64,000 nt of DNA, from the NCBI GenBank assembly GCA_947631665.1, contig CANRMF010000005.1:1-64000 (forward strand), written 5' to 3'. Shown piece after piece: positions 1-8,594 of this stretch. A program made the position numbers and the translations under genes. Numbering within the stretch: the first letter of the stretch is position 1; each line of letters starts with the position of its first letter. The notes under the pieces are model-generated. The model searched no databases. It was not told the DNA's origin and saw nothing but the letters and a program-made list of their open reading frames with translations. The stretch is from an uncultured Lachnospiraceae bacterium. Lineage in GTDB: Bacteria; Bacillota; Clostridia; Lachnospirales; Lachnospiraceae.

Positions 1-2
1 CT

Positions 3-56
3 AAGCCTATTGAACAAAGATTTATTAAGTTATCAAGGTACATTTACTGTATCTAA
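3..56 (+). CDS. Possible C-terminal end of an upstream gene
   Basis: A frame open from the window edge ends at a TAA at 54-56 and encodes a basic and aromatic tail (KPIEQRFIKLSRYIYCI). The stop lies 26 bases before the next start, behind a clear ribosome binding site, which fits the end of an upstream cistron. Another frame is also open here, so this is only a suggestion and no function can be given. Confidence 0.25.
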   Translation, partial: KPIEQRFIKLSRYIYCI

Positions 57-82
57 AAGATATTATACGAGGAGGTATTATT

Positions 83-304
83 ATGAGAGACGAAGTTATT
101 GAAATCATCAATTCTATTTGTCCGACATTAGATGTCACAGATGAGGATTTAAACATCGCGGAGGACATGGACTCTATGGACATTATTGCGTTAATCGCAG
201 AATTAGAGGACAAGTTTGAGATTGACATCACAATGGAAGAAAAGACAGAAGAAAACTTTGAAAACGTTGACACTCTTGTAGAAATGATTCAGCGTTTACA
301 GTAA
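83..304 (+). CDS. Stand-alone acyl carrier protein
   Basis: A 73-residue acidic helical protein of the phosphopantetheine-binding family. The motif DMDSMDIIALIAELEDKF contains the expected attachment serine (S31) followed by the hydrophobic helix II pattern. Such proteins carry acyl or aminoacyl groups on a 4'-phosphopantetheine arm in the cytoplasm. The start follows GAGGAGG (70-76). The usual DSL motif reads DSM, which is common in dedicated carriers that do not serve bulk fatty acid synthesis. No fatty-acid genes are visible beside it, so it probably serves a ligase/acyltransferase operon lying to the left of the window. It ends in a terminator. Confidence 0.85.
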   Translation: MRDEVIEIINSICPTLDVTDEDLNIAEDMDSMDIIALIAELEDKFEIDITMEEKTEENFENVDTLVEMIQRLQ

Positions 305-316
305 GACCAATACAGG

Positions 317-342
317 AAAAAAGGGCTTCGGCTCTTTTTTTC
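317..342 (+). terminator. Intrinsic terminator after the acyl carrier gene
   Basis: The stem AAAAGGGC / GCTCTTTT closes on a TTCG tetraloop and is followed by a T run. It ends only about 18 bases before the next start codon, so the lipoprotein gene is reached either by read-through or from a promoter not recognised here. Confidence 0.8.
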
Positions 343-360
343 GTGACAGGAGAGGAACAA

Positions 361-1074
361 ATGAGAAGTAGAGCGATAGCGGTTCTGCTGGCTGCCTCTA
401 TTCTGATGATGAGCGGCTGCGCAGAACAGAGAGAGGCGCAGCAGAATGTTTCCACGCAAGAGTCTCTTGAAGTCTCTGAGACGCGGCAGGAAACGGCGCC
501 GGTTATTCAGGAACCCTCAGAGGAGCTGCTGGCGCAGATGGAAGTAAGCGAGTATGTTTTTAAGGACGGGGAGACGACGAAGCATATTTTAATCATTCAA
601 AATAATTCCGATAAAACAGTTTCCGTTGTATCCCATTCCAAGGCGCTGGGAAAGAAAGGAGCCGTAGTTGGACAGGGCAGCGGTTTTGTAAATGCTGTCG
701 GTTCGGGCGCGGTTTCCTATATCGTGGAAGATATGGACACGACGAAAAACGTATCTGAATGTGAATATGAATTAGAGGTTGCGGAAACGAAAACTTACGC
801 CTCTGTTGTGGAGAATGTGGAGATTTCGGTTGAAACTGTTGAAAATAAAGCGGTTGTGTCCATTACAAACGCAGGGACAAAACAGGTGGAGCGGCTTGAG
901 GGACTGGCAGTTTTCACCAAAGAAGGAATTGTTACAAATGTAGTTTCCTGCGGCATTTCCGACGAAGGCTCGCCGATGGAGCAGGGAGCGGCTCTCGTAA
1001 AGGAGTTTGATGCAGAAGGCGCAGCGTTTGATGATGTGCAGATTTATCTGAGAGGTTATAACGAAAATAAATAA
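361..1074 (+). CDS. Secreted lipoprotein of unknown function
   Basis: A 237-residue protein with a classic lipoprotein signal: a basic start (MRSR), a hydrophobic stretch and the lipobox MMSGC, with the lipidated cysteine at residue 20. A Gln/Glu/Thr-rich linker follows, then a region rich in short beta-strand patterns (VVSHSKALGKKGAVVGQGSG and similar) that could be an immunoglobulin-like or FxLYD-like fold. I chose the ATG at 361 rather than the in-frame GTG at 343 because AGGAGAGG (348-355) sits at the right distance and the signal peptide then begins properly. The protein is expected on the outer face of the membrane. No enzyme motif was seen. Confidence 0.8.
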   Translation: MRSRAIAVLLAASILMMSGCAEQREAQQNVSTQESLEVSETRQETAPVIQEPSEELLAQMEVSEYVFKDGETTKHILIIQNNSDKTVSVVSHSKALGKKGAVVGQGSGFVNAVGSGAVSYIVEDMDTTKNVSECEYELEVAETKTYASVVENVEISVETVENKAVVSITNAGTKQVERLEGLAVFTKEGIVTNVVSCGISDEGSPMEQGAALVKEFDAEGAAFDDVQIYLRGYNENK

Positions 1075-1093
1075 ATATAGGTTAAAAGACGAA

Positions 1094-1127
1094 GAAAAGG
1101 GAGCGTAAGCAATTACGCTCTTTTTCT
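1094..1127 (+). terminator. Intrinsic terminator after the lipoprotein gene
   Basis: A perfect 8-bp stem GAGCGTAA / TTACGCTC with loop GCAA is followed by TTTTTCTTTT. It separates the lipoprotein from the lysis-like cassette downstream. Confidence 0.85.
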
Positions 1128-1195
1128 TTTGCAGACTGCTTGGAACAGGAGGATATCCTCAAACATACAATAATTAGAAAAGAGGGAAGATAAAA

Positions 1196-1408
1196 ATGAC
1201 TAAAAAGACAAAAAACTGGTTCAGGGCAGCAGGAATCCGTTCCATCAGAACAATGGCGCAGACCTTTATAGCGACAATAGGCTCATCGGTCTTATTGTCG
1301 CAGGTGGATTGGAAAGTGGTTGCTTCGGGGACGGTGCTGGCAGGAATTCTGTCGTTGGCCACCTCGATTGCTGGTCTGCCGGAAGTCGGTCAAAGTAAGG
1401 TGAAATAG
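1196..1408 (+). CDS. Orphan r1t-type phage holin
   Basis: A 70-residue membrane protein with two hydrophobic segments (about residues 20-36 and 42-61) joined by a short turn (SQVDWKVV). The pattern FIATIG...VDWKVV...LAGILSLATS is that of r1t-family phage holins, which make the membrane lesion that releases or activates an endolysin. It is closely similar to the prophage holin at 54402-54608 and is coupled to an amidase one base downstream. No other phage gene is nearby. It is either a relic of an older prophage or a retained lysis cassette. Confidence 0.85.
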   Translation: MTKKTKNWFRAAGIRSIRTMAQTFIATIGSSVLLSQVDWKVVASGTVLAGILSLATSIAGLPEVGQSKVK

Positions 1409-1409
1409 T

Positions 1410-2135
1410 ATGAAATATAATGTACACGCAGGACATAATCCTGATGGGAAAATAGCCTGTGGAGTAGTCGGGCTGCTTCGCGAGTCCACACAGGCGCGGA
1501 AGGTTGCAAAATATGTGCTCCGGTATTTTAAGAAAGCAGGTCATACCGTATACGACTGTACCTGCAATAACGGAACCAGTCAGAATGACGTCCTGAAAAA
1601 AATTGTATCAAAATGTAATGCCCATAATGTCAATCTGGATATCTCCATTCATTTTAACAGCGGTGCGTCAGATTATCAGGGAGACGGCAAAACGACGGGA
1701 ACGGAGGTTTATATTTACAGTAAAAAAGACGGCCCGTACAAGGCGGCGGAAAATGTATGCAAAGAGATTGCCAAGCTTGGTTTTAAAAACAGGGGCGTTA
1801 AAGAAAATCCGTCGCTGTATGTTCTGAAGGAAACAAAAGCGCCGGCAATGCTTATTGAATGTTGTTTTGCAGACGACAAAGACGACGTCGGACTTTTTCG
1901 CGCAAAACAAATGGCGCAGGCGATTGTTATGGGAGTTTTAAATTCTTACGGCGTACAGAAATACGAGACCGTAAAGAAAATCCGGACATTTAATGCGAAC
2001 CTGCAAAAGACGGGAACGGTTTCCAAAGGAGCAAAATGCAACATTGACAAAGTAAGGTTTATTAAAGGATATCTGATGGGACACCGGTCAAAAAAGGACG
2101 GTTGGGTCAAGATGAAATACCTGCAAAACCGGTAA
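1410..2135 (+). CDS. N-acetylmuramoyl-L-alanine amidase (endolysin-like)
   Basis: A 241-residue Amidase_3-family protein. The zinc-site pattern is complete: HAGHNPDGK near the start, the glutamate in RESTQAR, the histidine in ISIHFNSG and the glutamate in MLIECCF. The C-terminal 60 residues (from about KKIRTFNANLQ) look like a small wall-binding or SH3-like segment. There is no signal peptide, as expected for a holin-dependent endolysin. It cleaves the amide between muramic acid and L-alanine in peptidoglycan. The protein and much of the DNA are closely similar to the prophage amidase at 54612-55337, so the two cassettes share a recent ancestor. Confidence 0.9.
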   Translation: MKYNVHAGHNPDGKIACGVVGLLRESTQARKVAKYVLRYFKKAGHTVYDCTCNNGTSQNDVLKKIVSKCNAHNVNLDISIHFNSGASDYQGDGKTTGTEVYIYSKKDGPYKAAENVCKEIAKLGFKNRGVKENPSLYVLKETKAPAMLIECCFADDKDDVGLFRAKQMAQAIVMGVLNSYGVQKYETVKKIRTFNANLQKTGTVSKGAKCNIDKVRFIKGYLMGHRSKKDGWVKMKYLQNR

Positions 2136-2153
2136 ATAAGATATTCTGAGAAA

Positions 2154-2196
2154 TAAAATAGAGACTGCATATAAATCCGGCAGTCTCTTTATTTTA
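2154..2196 (+). terminator. Intrinsic terminator after the orphan amidase
   Basis: The stem AGAGACTGC / GCAGTCTCT is extended by A/T pairs and ends in TTTATTTTA. It lies between the amidase and the tRNA gene on the opposite strand. Confidence 0.8.
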
Positions 2197-2199
2197 AAG

Positions 2200-2271
2200 C
2201 AGCTCGTAGGGGAATTGAACCCCTGATTCCGCCTTGAGAGGGCGGCGTCTTAACCACTTGACCAACGAGCC
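2200..2271 (-). tRNA. tRNA-Glu (CTC anticodon)
   Basis: Read on the minus strand, the cloverleaf has acceptor stem GGCTCGT / ACGAGCT (with a G-U closing pair), an anticodon stem CCGCC / GGCGG around the loop CTCTCAA (anticodon CTC), and a T-arm with GGTTCAA. The CCA end is not encoded. It is the only tRNA gene I find in the window. Confidence 0.93.
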
Positions 2272-2313
2272 ATACTGTATTATTATATCAACTAAATGGA
2301 AATTTGCAAGCAT

Positions 2314-2380
2314 AATTTTAAAAGGTTGTACAGAAATTTTAAAAGGTGTACAGAAATAATTTTAAAAGGTTGTACAGAAA
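2314..2380 (+). repeat. Three short direct repeats upstream of an SDR gene
   Basis: Three nearly identical 20-21-base units built on TTTTAAAAGGTTGTACAGAA follow each other at about 2315, 2336 and 2359; the middle one lacks one T. They end about 20 bases before the SDR start. They could be operator repeats or a small slippage array. Confidence 0.75.
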
Positions 2381-2398
2381 TTTGAAAGGGAATGCAGA

Positions 2399-3217
2399 AT
2401 GGATTGGATAGACGGAAGAACTGTGGTTGTAACCGGCGCCTCGTCAGGGCTTGGGCGCGCGCTTACGATTCACCTGATTAAAGAAAAAAACTGCAGCGTT
2501 ATTGGGATTGGACAGTCAGAGTCAAAGATGCGGAGCCTGCTGGACGAGCTGAGTTATCAGCACGACAGTTTTACATATGATCTGTTTGATGTCAGCGATG
2601 AAAAAGCATGGGATACATTTACGGAAAAACTGCGCGCAAAAGATATTTCCATAGACATTCTGGTGAATAATGCCGGAATGATGCCGCCTTTTGAGAAAGC
2701 CTATTTTTACAGTGAGGAACTGATTGCGAAGTGTTTTGCAGTGAATTTTCACGCCTGCCGTTACGCAATCAGGGCAATGCTTCCATTTCTCAGAAACTCC
2801 ATGACGCCGGCAATCGTGAATATATCCAGCGCAGATGCGCTGATGTCGCTGACCGGGACAAGCGTTTACGGGGCGACCAAAGCGGCGCTGAAAGCGTATA
2901 CGGAGAGCCTGATTGGAGAACTGGGAAGGGAAATGTACATTGCCTATGTCTGTCCGGGCTTTATCCGGACGGATATTTTCAGAAACCAGTATGTTGCGTC
3001 AATGGAGGGCATTGTAAGCAGACTGGCGTCATCGCCGGATAAAACCGCCCGCAAAATCATTAAAAAAATGGAACGGCAGAAGTCGAGAATTATCGTAGGA
3101 AAAGATGCCCATTTCATGAATTTTTCCGCCAAGTTTTTCCCGATAGCCGGTTTAAAACTGTTTGAGCGTATTCTAAAAAAATCAAAAAATCAGATGTTCG
3201 ATAATCTCCGCTCTTAA
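2399..3217 (+). CDS. Short-chain dehydrogenase/reductase
   Basis: A 272-residue classical SDR with the Rossmann cofactor motif TGASSGLG (about residues 11-18), the structural motif NNAG and the catalytic YGATK, preceded by the serine in NISSADAL. It should use NAD(P)H to reduce or oxidise a carbonyl/alcohol substrate that cannot be named. The C-terminal stretch (SAKFFPIAGLKLFERILKK) is amphipathic, as in SDRs that associate with membranes. GAAAGGG lies upstream of the ATG. It stands alone. Confidence 0.88.
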   Translation: MDWIDGRTVVVTGASSGLGRALTIHLIKEKNCSVIGIGQSESKMRSLLDELSYQHDSFTYDLFDVSDEKAWDTFTEKLRAKDISIDILVNNAGMMPPFEKAYFYSEELIAKCFAVNFHACRYAIRAMLPFLRNSMTPAIVNISSADALMSLTGTSVYGATKAALKAYTESLIGELGREMYIAYVCPGFIRTDIFRNQYVASMEGIVSRLASSPDKTARKIIKKMERQKSRIIVGKDAHFMNFSAKFFPIAGLKLFERILKKSKNQMFDNLRS

Positions 3218-3320
3218 AAAAATCAAGAGGCGGAAGGAATTGACTGACAGCCGCACCGGCGGCACATACCGGTACCGTACAGGCATACCGGCGGGAATGG
3301 TGACGGCCGCAAGAAAAATC

Positions 3321-3349
3321 TTGACATTATATTTATTTAGACTTATACT
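3321..3349 (+). promoter_or_regulatory. Strong SigA-type promoter of the rimP-nusA-infB operon
   Basis: A perfect -35 TTGACA (3321-3326) and a -10 TATACT (3344-3349) are separated by exactly 17 bases. Transcription would start near 3356. The stretch 3230-3310 just upstream is GC-rich with several CCGG-containing inverted repeats (ACCGGCGG, ACCGGTACC) that may end the SDR transcript. Confidence 0.88.
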
Positions 3350-3378
3350 ATTACAGTAAATTCAGACTAGATACAAAG

Positions 3379-3407
3379 GAGCGAACCACAAAGGTTCGCT
3401 CTTTTCT
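3379..3407 (+). terminator. Leader terminator/attenuator before rimP-nusA
   Basis: A perfect 9-bp stem GAGCGAACC / GGTTCGCTC with loop ACAAA is followed by TTTTCT. It lies between the operon promoter and the first gene, so it can only act as an attenuator. A leader terminator used for NusA autoregulation is known from the Bacillus subtilis rimP-nusA operon, as I recall it. The same control is inferred here from position. Confidence 0.78.
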
Positions 3408-3449
3408 ATGTTTTCGCATAGAGGTGAGGTCGGTGAAAAAGGAGGGACA

Positions 3450-3917
3450 ATGTCTAAGAAAACAGATTATGAAAAAAAGACAGAGGCGCTAATTGTGCCG
3501 ATTGTAGATGAAAAGGGGTATGAACTGGTAGACATAGAGTATGTGAAAGAGGGAAGCCAATACTACCTTCGATGTTATGTGGATAAAGAAGGTGGAATTA
3601 CGATTGATGATTTAGAGGGAGTCAGCCGGCTTTTGAGCGACAGGCTTGACGAGGAGGATTTCATCAGTGAGGCTTACATACTGGAAGTGAGTTCGCCCGG
3701 TCTGGGACGTCCTTTCAAAAAGGAAAAGGATTTTGAAAGAAATATCGGAAAGATAATTGAAATCCATCTGTACCGCGCGGTTTCGGGACAAAAGCAGTTG
3801 ACGGGACAGCTTATAGGTTATGACAAAGATACCATTACCATTCAAGACGAAAATGGTGAGGAAAAAACGATTGACAGAGCTGATACGGCATTGGTTAGAG
3901 AATATATTGAATTTTAG
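3450..3917 (+). CDS. rimP: Ribosome maturation factor RimP
   Basis: A 155-residue RimP needed for maturation of the 30S subunit. The N-terminal alpha/beta domain contains the typical DIEYVKEGSQYYLRCYVDK and SDRLDEED segments and the strongly conserved LEVSSPGLGRPFKK. The C-terminal half is the SH3-like barrel. The ATG at 3450 follows GGAGGG (3441-3446); an in-frame upstream ATG at 3408 overlaps the leader terminator and is not used. First gene of the operon, 14 bases before nusA. Confidence 0.96.
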   Translation: MSKKTDYEKKTEALIVPIVDEKGYELVDIEYVKEGSQYYLRCYVDKEGGITIDDLEGVSRLLSDRLDEEDFISEAYILEVSSPGLGRPFKKEKDFERNIGKIIEIHLYRAVSGQKQLTGQLIGYDKDTITIQDENGEEKTIDRADTALVREYIEF

Positions 3918-3931
3918 GAGGATACAGGAAA

Positions 3932-5152
3932 ATGAATAAGGAAATCAATTTAATTGAAGCATTAAATGTTTTGGAAAAGGAAAAAGATATCAGTAAAGAG
4001 TCATTATTTGAGGCGATTGAAAGTAATCTGATAGTAGCGTACAAAAATAATTTTAACAAAGCAGATAATGTGTCAGTCACAATCGACCGCGAAACCGGCG
4101 AATTTCATATTTATTCCCAAAAGACGGTCGTGGAAGAAGTAAAAGACCGGGTTACGGAAATTTCTCTGGAGGAAGCCAGACAGACGCAGGGTAGCTGCGC
4201 GCTTGGCGATGTGGTCAATATCGAAATCCAGTCGAAGGATTTCAGCCGTATTGCCACGCAGAGTGCAAAAAACGGAATTCTCCAGAAAATCCGCGAGGAG
4301 GAGAGAAAGAGTCTGTTTGAGCAGTACAACGAAAAGAAAAACGATATTGTTACGGGGATTGTTCAGAGAATCAGCGGAAGAAACATCAGCGTCAATCTCG
4401 GCAAGGTAGATACTGTTCTGGTGGAAAAGGAGCAGGCTCCGGGAGAATATTTCAGACCGACGGAACGAATTAAATTATATATTACCGATGTTGTGGATAA
4501 TGGAAAAGGCCCGAGAATTACCGTTTCAAGAACGCACCCGGGACTGGTGAAAAGGCTCTTTGAGCAGGAGGTCGCCGAAATTCAGGACGGTACGGTTGAA
4601 ATCAAGAGCATTGCCAGAGAAGCGGGCTCCAGAACAAAGATGGCCGTATTATCCCACAATGAAGACGTCGACGCTGTGGGCGCATGTGTCGGATTAAACG
4701 GTACCAGAGTTAATGCAGTCGTTGACGAACTCAGAAACGAAAAAATAGATATAGTCAACTGGAGTGACAATCCGGCAATTTTAATTGAAAATGCGTTGAG
4801 CCCATCGAAGGTTATCGCGGTGCTTGCCGATCCGGACAATAAGGAGGCGCTGGTCGTTGTCCCTGATTTCCAGTTGTCGCTTGCGATTGGTAAAGAAGGA
4901 CAGAATGCAAGACTGGCTGCAAAACTTACGGGCTTTAAGATTGATATTAAGAGCGAATCTCAGGCGAAGCAGGAAGGCATTCAATATGTATTCAACGAAG
5001 AAGATTACTATGACGGCGAATACTATGACGATGAGTACTACGATGACGAGTATTATGACGACGAATATTATGACGACGAGTATGACGCCGAATACGATTC
5101 AGCGTATGACGCAGAATATGATGATGAAGAACAGAGTTCATCTGAAGAATAA
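3932..5152 (+). CDS. nusA: Transcription termination/antitermination factor NusA
   Basis: A 406-residue NusA: an N-terminal RNA-polymerase-binding domain (about 1-125), S1 domain (about 133-200, VTGIVQRISGRNISVNLG) and tandem KH domains (about 225-345, including VVPDFQLSLAIGKEGQNA). It promotes pausing and intrinsic termination. The last 50 or so residues are an unusual acidic tail of YYDDE repeats encoded by a near-tandem DNA repeat. That tail replaces the acidic repeats of enterobacterial NusA and is probably disordered. It is likely autoregulated through the leader terminator upstream. Confidence 0.96.
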   Translation: MNKEINLIEALNVLEKEKDISKESLFEAIESNLIVAYKNNFNKADNVSVTIDRETGEFHIYSQKTVVEEVKDRVTEISLEEARQTQGSCALGDVVNIEIQSKDFSRIATQSAKNGILQKIREEERKSLFEQYNEKKNDIVTGIVQRISGRNISVNLGKVDTVLVEKEQAPGEYFRPTERIKLYITDVVDNGKGPRITVSRTHPGLVKRLFEQEVAEIQDGTVEIKSIAREAGSRTKMAVLSHNEDVDAVGACVGLNGTRVNAVVDELRNEKIDIVNWSDNPAILIENALSPSKVIAVLADPDNKEALVVVPDFQLSLAIGKEGQNARLAAKLTGFKIDIKSESQAKQEGIQYVFNEEDYYDGEYYDDEYYDDEYYDDEYYDDEYDAEYDSAYDAEYDDEEQSSSEE

Positions 5153-5169
5153 TCAGTAGGAGAAGCGCT

Positions 5170-5448
5170 ATGGGACAGGTGAAAAAATTTCCTGTAAGAA
5201 CCTGTACAGGGTGCAGACAGGAGAAAAATAAAAAAGACTTAATCCGGATTGTGCGGAACAAGGAAGGAAAAGTTTTTGTGGATTTAACGGGAAAGTCAAA
5301 CGGCAGGGGCGCTTATATCTGCCCGAATGTGGAATGTCTGCAAAAAGCCATCGGAAATCGGGGGCTGGAAAAAACCCTGAAAATCCCAAAACTGGATCAG
5401 GAAGTCATTGCGGGATTAAAGGAGCAGTTAGGAGTTTATGATGAATAA
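5170..5448 (+). CDS. ylxR: YlxR/RnpM family RNA-binding protein
   Basis: A 92-residue DUF448 protein. RTCTGCRQEK near the N-terminus and GRGAYICPN further on are the family hallmarks. The family binds RNA and has been reported to modulate RNase P. Its place between nusA and the L7Ae-like gene is conserved in Firmicutes. The end overlaps the next gene. Confidence 0.93.
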   Translation: MGQVKKFPVRTCTGCRQEKNKKDLIRIVRNKEGKVFVDLTGKSNGRGAYICPNVECLQKAIGNRGLEKTLKIPKLDQEVIAGLKEQLGVYDE

Positions 5449-5743
5449 AGGGTTTTCGATGATAGGTCTGGCAACCAGAGCGGGAAAAACCGTAGCGGGA
5501 GAGTTTTCCGTAGAAAAGGCGGTCAGACAGCAGAAAGCAAAACTTGTCATTGTCTCGGAGGACGCGTCAGACAATACAAAAAAACTTTTCAGAAATAAAT
5601 GCAGTTATTATGGAATTCCATACATTGTAAGCGGGAGCCGCAGTGAACTCGGCCGCGCTTCAGGAAATAGAGAACGGGTATCCATAGCAGTCTTGGACGA
5701 AGCGTTTAGTAAATCAATTATTCAAATATTTAATGGTCAATAA
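5441..5743 (+). CDS. ylxQ: L7Ae/YlxQ family K-turn RNA-binding protein
   Basis: A roughly 100-residue ribosomal L7Ae-like protein with LATRAGKTVAGEFSVEKAV and LVIVSEDASDNTKK, the pattern of proteins binding kink-turn RNA. I prefer the ATG at 5441 over 5438 because it stands six bases from GGAG. It overlaps the end of ylxR by eight bases, indicating translational coupling. Confidence 0.92.
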   Translation: MNKGFSMIGLATRAGKTVAGEFSVEKAVRQQKAKLVIVSEDASDNTKKLFRNKCSYYGIPYIVSGSRSELGRASGNRERVSIAVLDEAFSKSIIQIFNGQ

Positions 5744-5757
5744 ACGGAGGTAATTAG

Positions 5758-8562
5758 ATGGCAAAAATGAGAGTACACGAATTAGCCAAAGAATTAGAAA
5801 TAAAGAGCGTAGATATTATTACCGCGCTGGTAGAAATCGGAGTAGAAGTCAAAGCGGCAAGCTCCATTGACGATGACAAAATAGCGTTTATCAAGGATAA
5901 ATTTGCAAAAAAAGGCGCTGCAGGGCAGGAGCAGAAGGCTTTGAGCGAAGAAAAAACTCCGGAGAGCAAAGAAGAAAAAACTCCGGAAGGAAAAGAAGAA
6001 AAAACCCCGGAGGGCGGAGAAGCCGCAAAGACTGAGGAGAAAAAGGAAGAACGGACAAAGCCGAGAGTTCTGATTACAAGCAAAGGAATTGTCAGAACAG
6101 GCGAGCACCGCTCCCGAAGCGAAGGAGAGCGCAGGAAAAGACGGCATGGAGACGAGCATCATCACCGCCGTCATTCCGGAGAACATCATGTAAAAGAAGA
6201 AAAGAAACCGGTTGCAGCAGAGAAAAAAGAGCCGGTCAGTGTTGACGCACTGGAAAAGAAGCAGACTGTTGTGGCAAATGAGGTGACGAAAGAGCCGAAA
6301 AAAGCCGCTGCACCACAGGCAGAAGTTGAAAAAACAACGGCGCCGCAGACTGCCGCAACGCCGGAGAAGAAACCGGAAACCGTTAAACCTGCCGAGCCGA
6401 AGGAGAGCGCGTCCGCAGCGCCAAAGAAAGTTGAAAAAGTAACGCCGCCGGAGAGAAACGCAAAAGACAACCGCGACAGACGGCAGGAGCGCAATGCGCA
6501 GCCGAGAAGCGGGGAGCGCAGAAATAACGGCGATAGAAACCAAAATCGGGACAACAGAAATAACAATTTCCGGAACCGCGATTTCCGGAATAAAAACGAC
6601 AGGGGAGGCGCCGCAACCGCTGAACCGATGCAGAACAAGGACAGAAAGTCCAGAGAAAACAAGTTCCGTCAGGACAAGAGAGAAAACCAGAACCGGAATA
6701 ATAAAAACTACGAGGACGGAAACGGAAAGAAGGGAAGAAACGGCAGAAAGGGAGACTTTTCCAAGCCGGTTCTTGAAAGACCAAAGAAGAAAGAAGAAAA
6801 GAAAGAGGAGATTAAAATCATTCAGGTGCCGGAAAGCATTACGATTGGCGATTTGGCAGAGCGAATGAAAATGACCGCCTCCAGTATTATCAAAAAATTA
6901 TTCCTTGAGGGTAAAATGGTTACCGTAAACACAGAAATTGATTTTGACAGCGCGGAAGAAATCGCGATGGGCTATGAAATTATGTGTGAAAAGGAAGAAA
7001 AGGTAGACATCATTGAAGAACTGTTAAGGGAAGAAGCAGAGGACGAAAACCTGATGGTCAAAAGACCTCCGGTAGTCTGCGTCATGGGACATGTAGACCA
7101 TGGTAAAACATCGCTGCTTGACGCAATTCGTGAAACGAACGTTATTTCCGGTGAGGCAGGCGGTATCACGCAGCATATCGGTGCGTCTGTTGTAAAAATC
7201 AACGACAGGACGATTACGTTTTTAGATACGCCGGGACATGAGGCGTTTACCTCCATGCGTATGCGTGGCGCGCAGTCTACGGATATTGCAATTCTTGTCG
7301 TTGCCGCAGATGACGGCGTTATGCCGCAGACGGTAGAGGCCATCAACCATGCAAAGGCTGCCAATATTGAAATTATTGTTGCAATCAACAAGATTGATAA
7401 GCCGGGAGCGAACATTGAGCGTGTTAAGCAGGGGCTTGCAGAATACGGGCTGCTCGCTGCCGATTGGGGCGGAAATGTAGAAATGGTGCCTGTTTCCGCA
7501 CATACGAAGGAAGGAATTGACGACCTTCTTGAAATGGTGCTTCTTCAGGCTGACGTTTTGGAACTGAAAGCAAATCCGAACAGACAGGCAAGGGGAATTG
7601 TCATTGAAGCAAAACTGGACAAAGGAAAAGGCCCTGTTGCGACGGTACTTGTACAGAAAGGAACATTGAAGATTGCCTCTCATATTGCCGCCGGCGCAAA
7701 CTATGGTAAAGTCCGCGCAATGAGCGACGACAAGGGCAATCAGATTAAAGAGGCGGGCCCGTCCACGCCGGTTGAAATTTTAGGATTGAGCGGCGTGCCG
7801 AACGCAGGGGAAGTCTTTGTTTCTACGGAGACCTCATCAGAGGCGAAAGATTTTGCCAATACCTTCGTGGAGGACAGCAAAGCAAAACTGATGGAGAGCA
7901 ATAAATTCAGAATCTCCTTAGACGACTTAAATTCACAGATTGAAGCGGGAGAACTGAAGGAACTCAATATTATTATCAAGGCTGACGTACAGGGCTCCGT
8001 AGAAGCGGTAAAGCAGAGTCTTTTAAAACTTTCCAATGATGAAGTGGAAGTAAAAGTAATTCATGGCGGCGTTGGCGCGATTAATGAATCTGACGTGATA
8101 CTTGCTTCCGCTTCCAACGCAATTATTATCGGATTTAATGTAAAGCCGGATAATCAGGCGGAGGAGACAGCCAAGAATGAAAATGTAGACCTTCGGCTTT
8201 ACAGCGTCATTTACAATGCGATTGACGATATCGAGAGAGCCATGAAGGGAATGCTCGAACCAATCTACGAGGAAAAGATTATCGGTCATGCGGAAATCCG
8301 TCAGATATTCAAAGCGTCCGGCGTTGGAAATATTGCCGGCTCCTATGTATTGGACGGAACGGTGCAGAGAGGCTGTAAGGTGAGAATTACGAGAGAAGGC
8401 GAACAGGTATTTGAAGGAAATCTGGCGTCCTTAAAGCGGTTTAAAGATGATGTCAAGGAAGTGAGAACAGGTTACGAATGTGGTCTTGTTTTTGAATCTT
8501 TCAACGACATTCAGGAGGGAGATCAGGTAGAGGCTTATATTATGGTGGAAGTTCCGCGGTAA
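5758..8562 (+). CDS. infB: Translation initiation factor IF-2
   Basis: A 934-residue IF-2, the GTPase that brings initiator tRNA to the ribosome. Residues 1-50 form the first IF2-N module. A long Lys/Glu/Pro/Arg-rich and then Asn/Arg-rich linker runs to about 350, where a second IF2-N module ([17 protein letters not shown]) begins. The G domain starts with [12 protein letters not shown] near residue 445, with DTPGHEAF and NKIDKP following. Domains II, III and the initiator-tRNA-binding C2 domain complete the protein. The linker is longer than in many Firmicutes. Confidence 0.97.
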   Translation: MAKMRVHELAKELEIKSVDIITALVEIGVEVKAASSIDDDKIAFIKDKFAKKGAAGQEQKALSEEKTPESKEEKTPEGKEEKTPEGGEAAKTEEKKEERTKPRVLITSKGIVRTGEHRSRSEGERRKRRHGDEHHHRRHSGEHHVKEEKKPVAAEKKEPVSVDALEKKQTVVANEVTKEPKKAAAPQAEVEKTTAPQTAATPEKKPETVKPAEPKESASAAPKKVEKVTPPERNAKDNRDRRQERNAQPRSGERRNNGDRNQNRDNRNNNFRNRDFRNKNDRGGAATAEPMQNKDRKSRENKFRQDKRENQNRNNKNYEDGNGKKGRNGRKGDFSKPVLERPKKKEEKKEEIKIIQVPESITIGDLAERMKMTASSIIKKLFLEGKMVTVNTEIDFDSAEEIAMGYEIMCEKEEKVDIIEELLREEAEDENLMVKRPPVVCVMGHVDHGKTSLLDAIRETNVISGEAGGITQHIGASVVKINDRTITFLDTPGHEAFTSMRMRGAQSTDIAILVVAADDGVMPQTVEAINHAKAANIEIIVAINKIDKPGANIERVKQGLAEYGLLAADWGGNVEMVPVSAHTKEGIDDLLEMVLLQADVLELKANPNRQARGIVIEAKLDKGKGPVATVLVQKGTLKIASHIAAGANYGKVRAMSDDKGNQIKEAGPSTPVEILGLSGVPNAGEVFVSTETSSEAKDFANTFVEDSKAKLMESNKFRISLDDLNSQIEAGELKELNIIIKADVQGSVEAVKQSLLKLSNDEVEVKVIHGGVGAINESDVILASASNAIIIGFNVKPDNQAEETAKNENVDLRLYSVIYNAIDDIERAMKGMLEPIYEEKIIGHAEIRQIFKASGVGNIAGSYVLDGTVQRGCKVRITREGEQVFEGNLASLKRFKDDVKEVRTGYECGLVFESFNDIQEGDQVEAYIMVEVPR

Positions 8563-8594
8563 ATGGAAGCCGCCTGAAATGAAAAGGAGTAACA

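Noticed and set aside
6186-6784. Long open frames opposite infB
   Set aside because: They are low-complexity shadows of the Lys/Glu/Arg-rich linker and have no translation signals.
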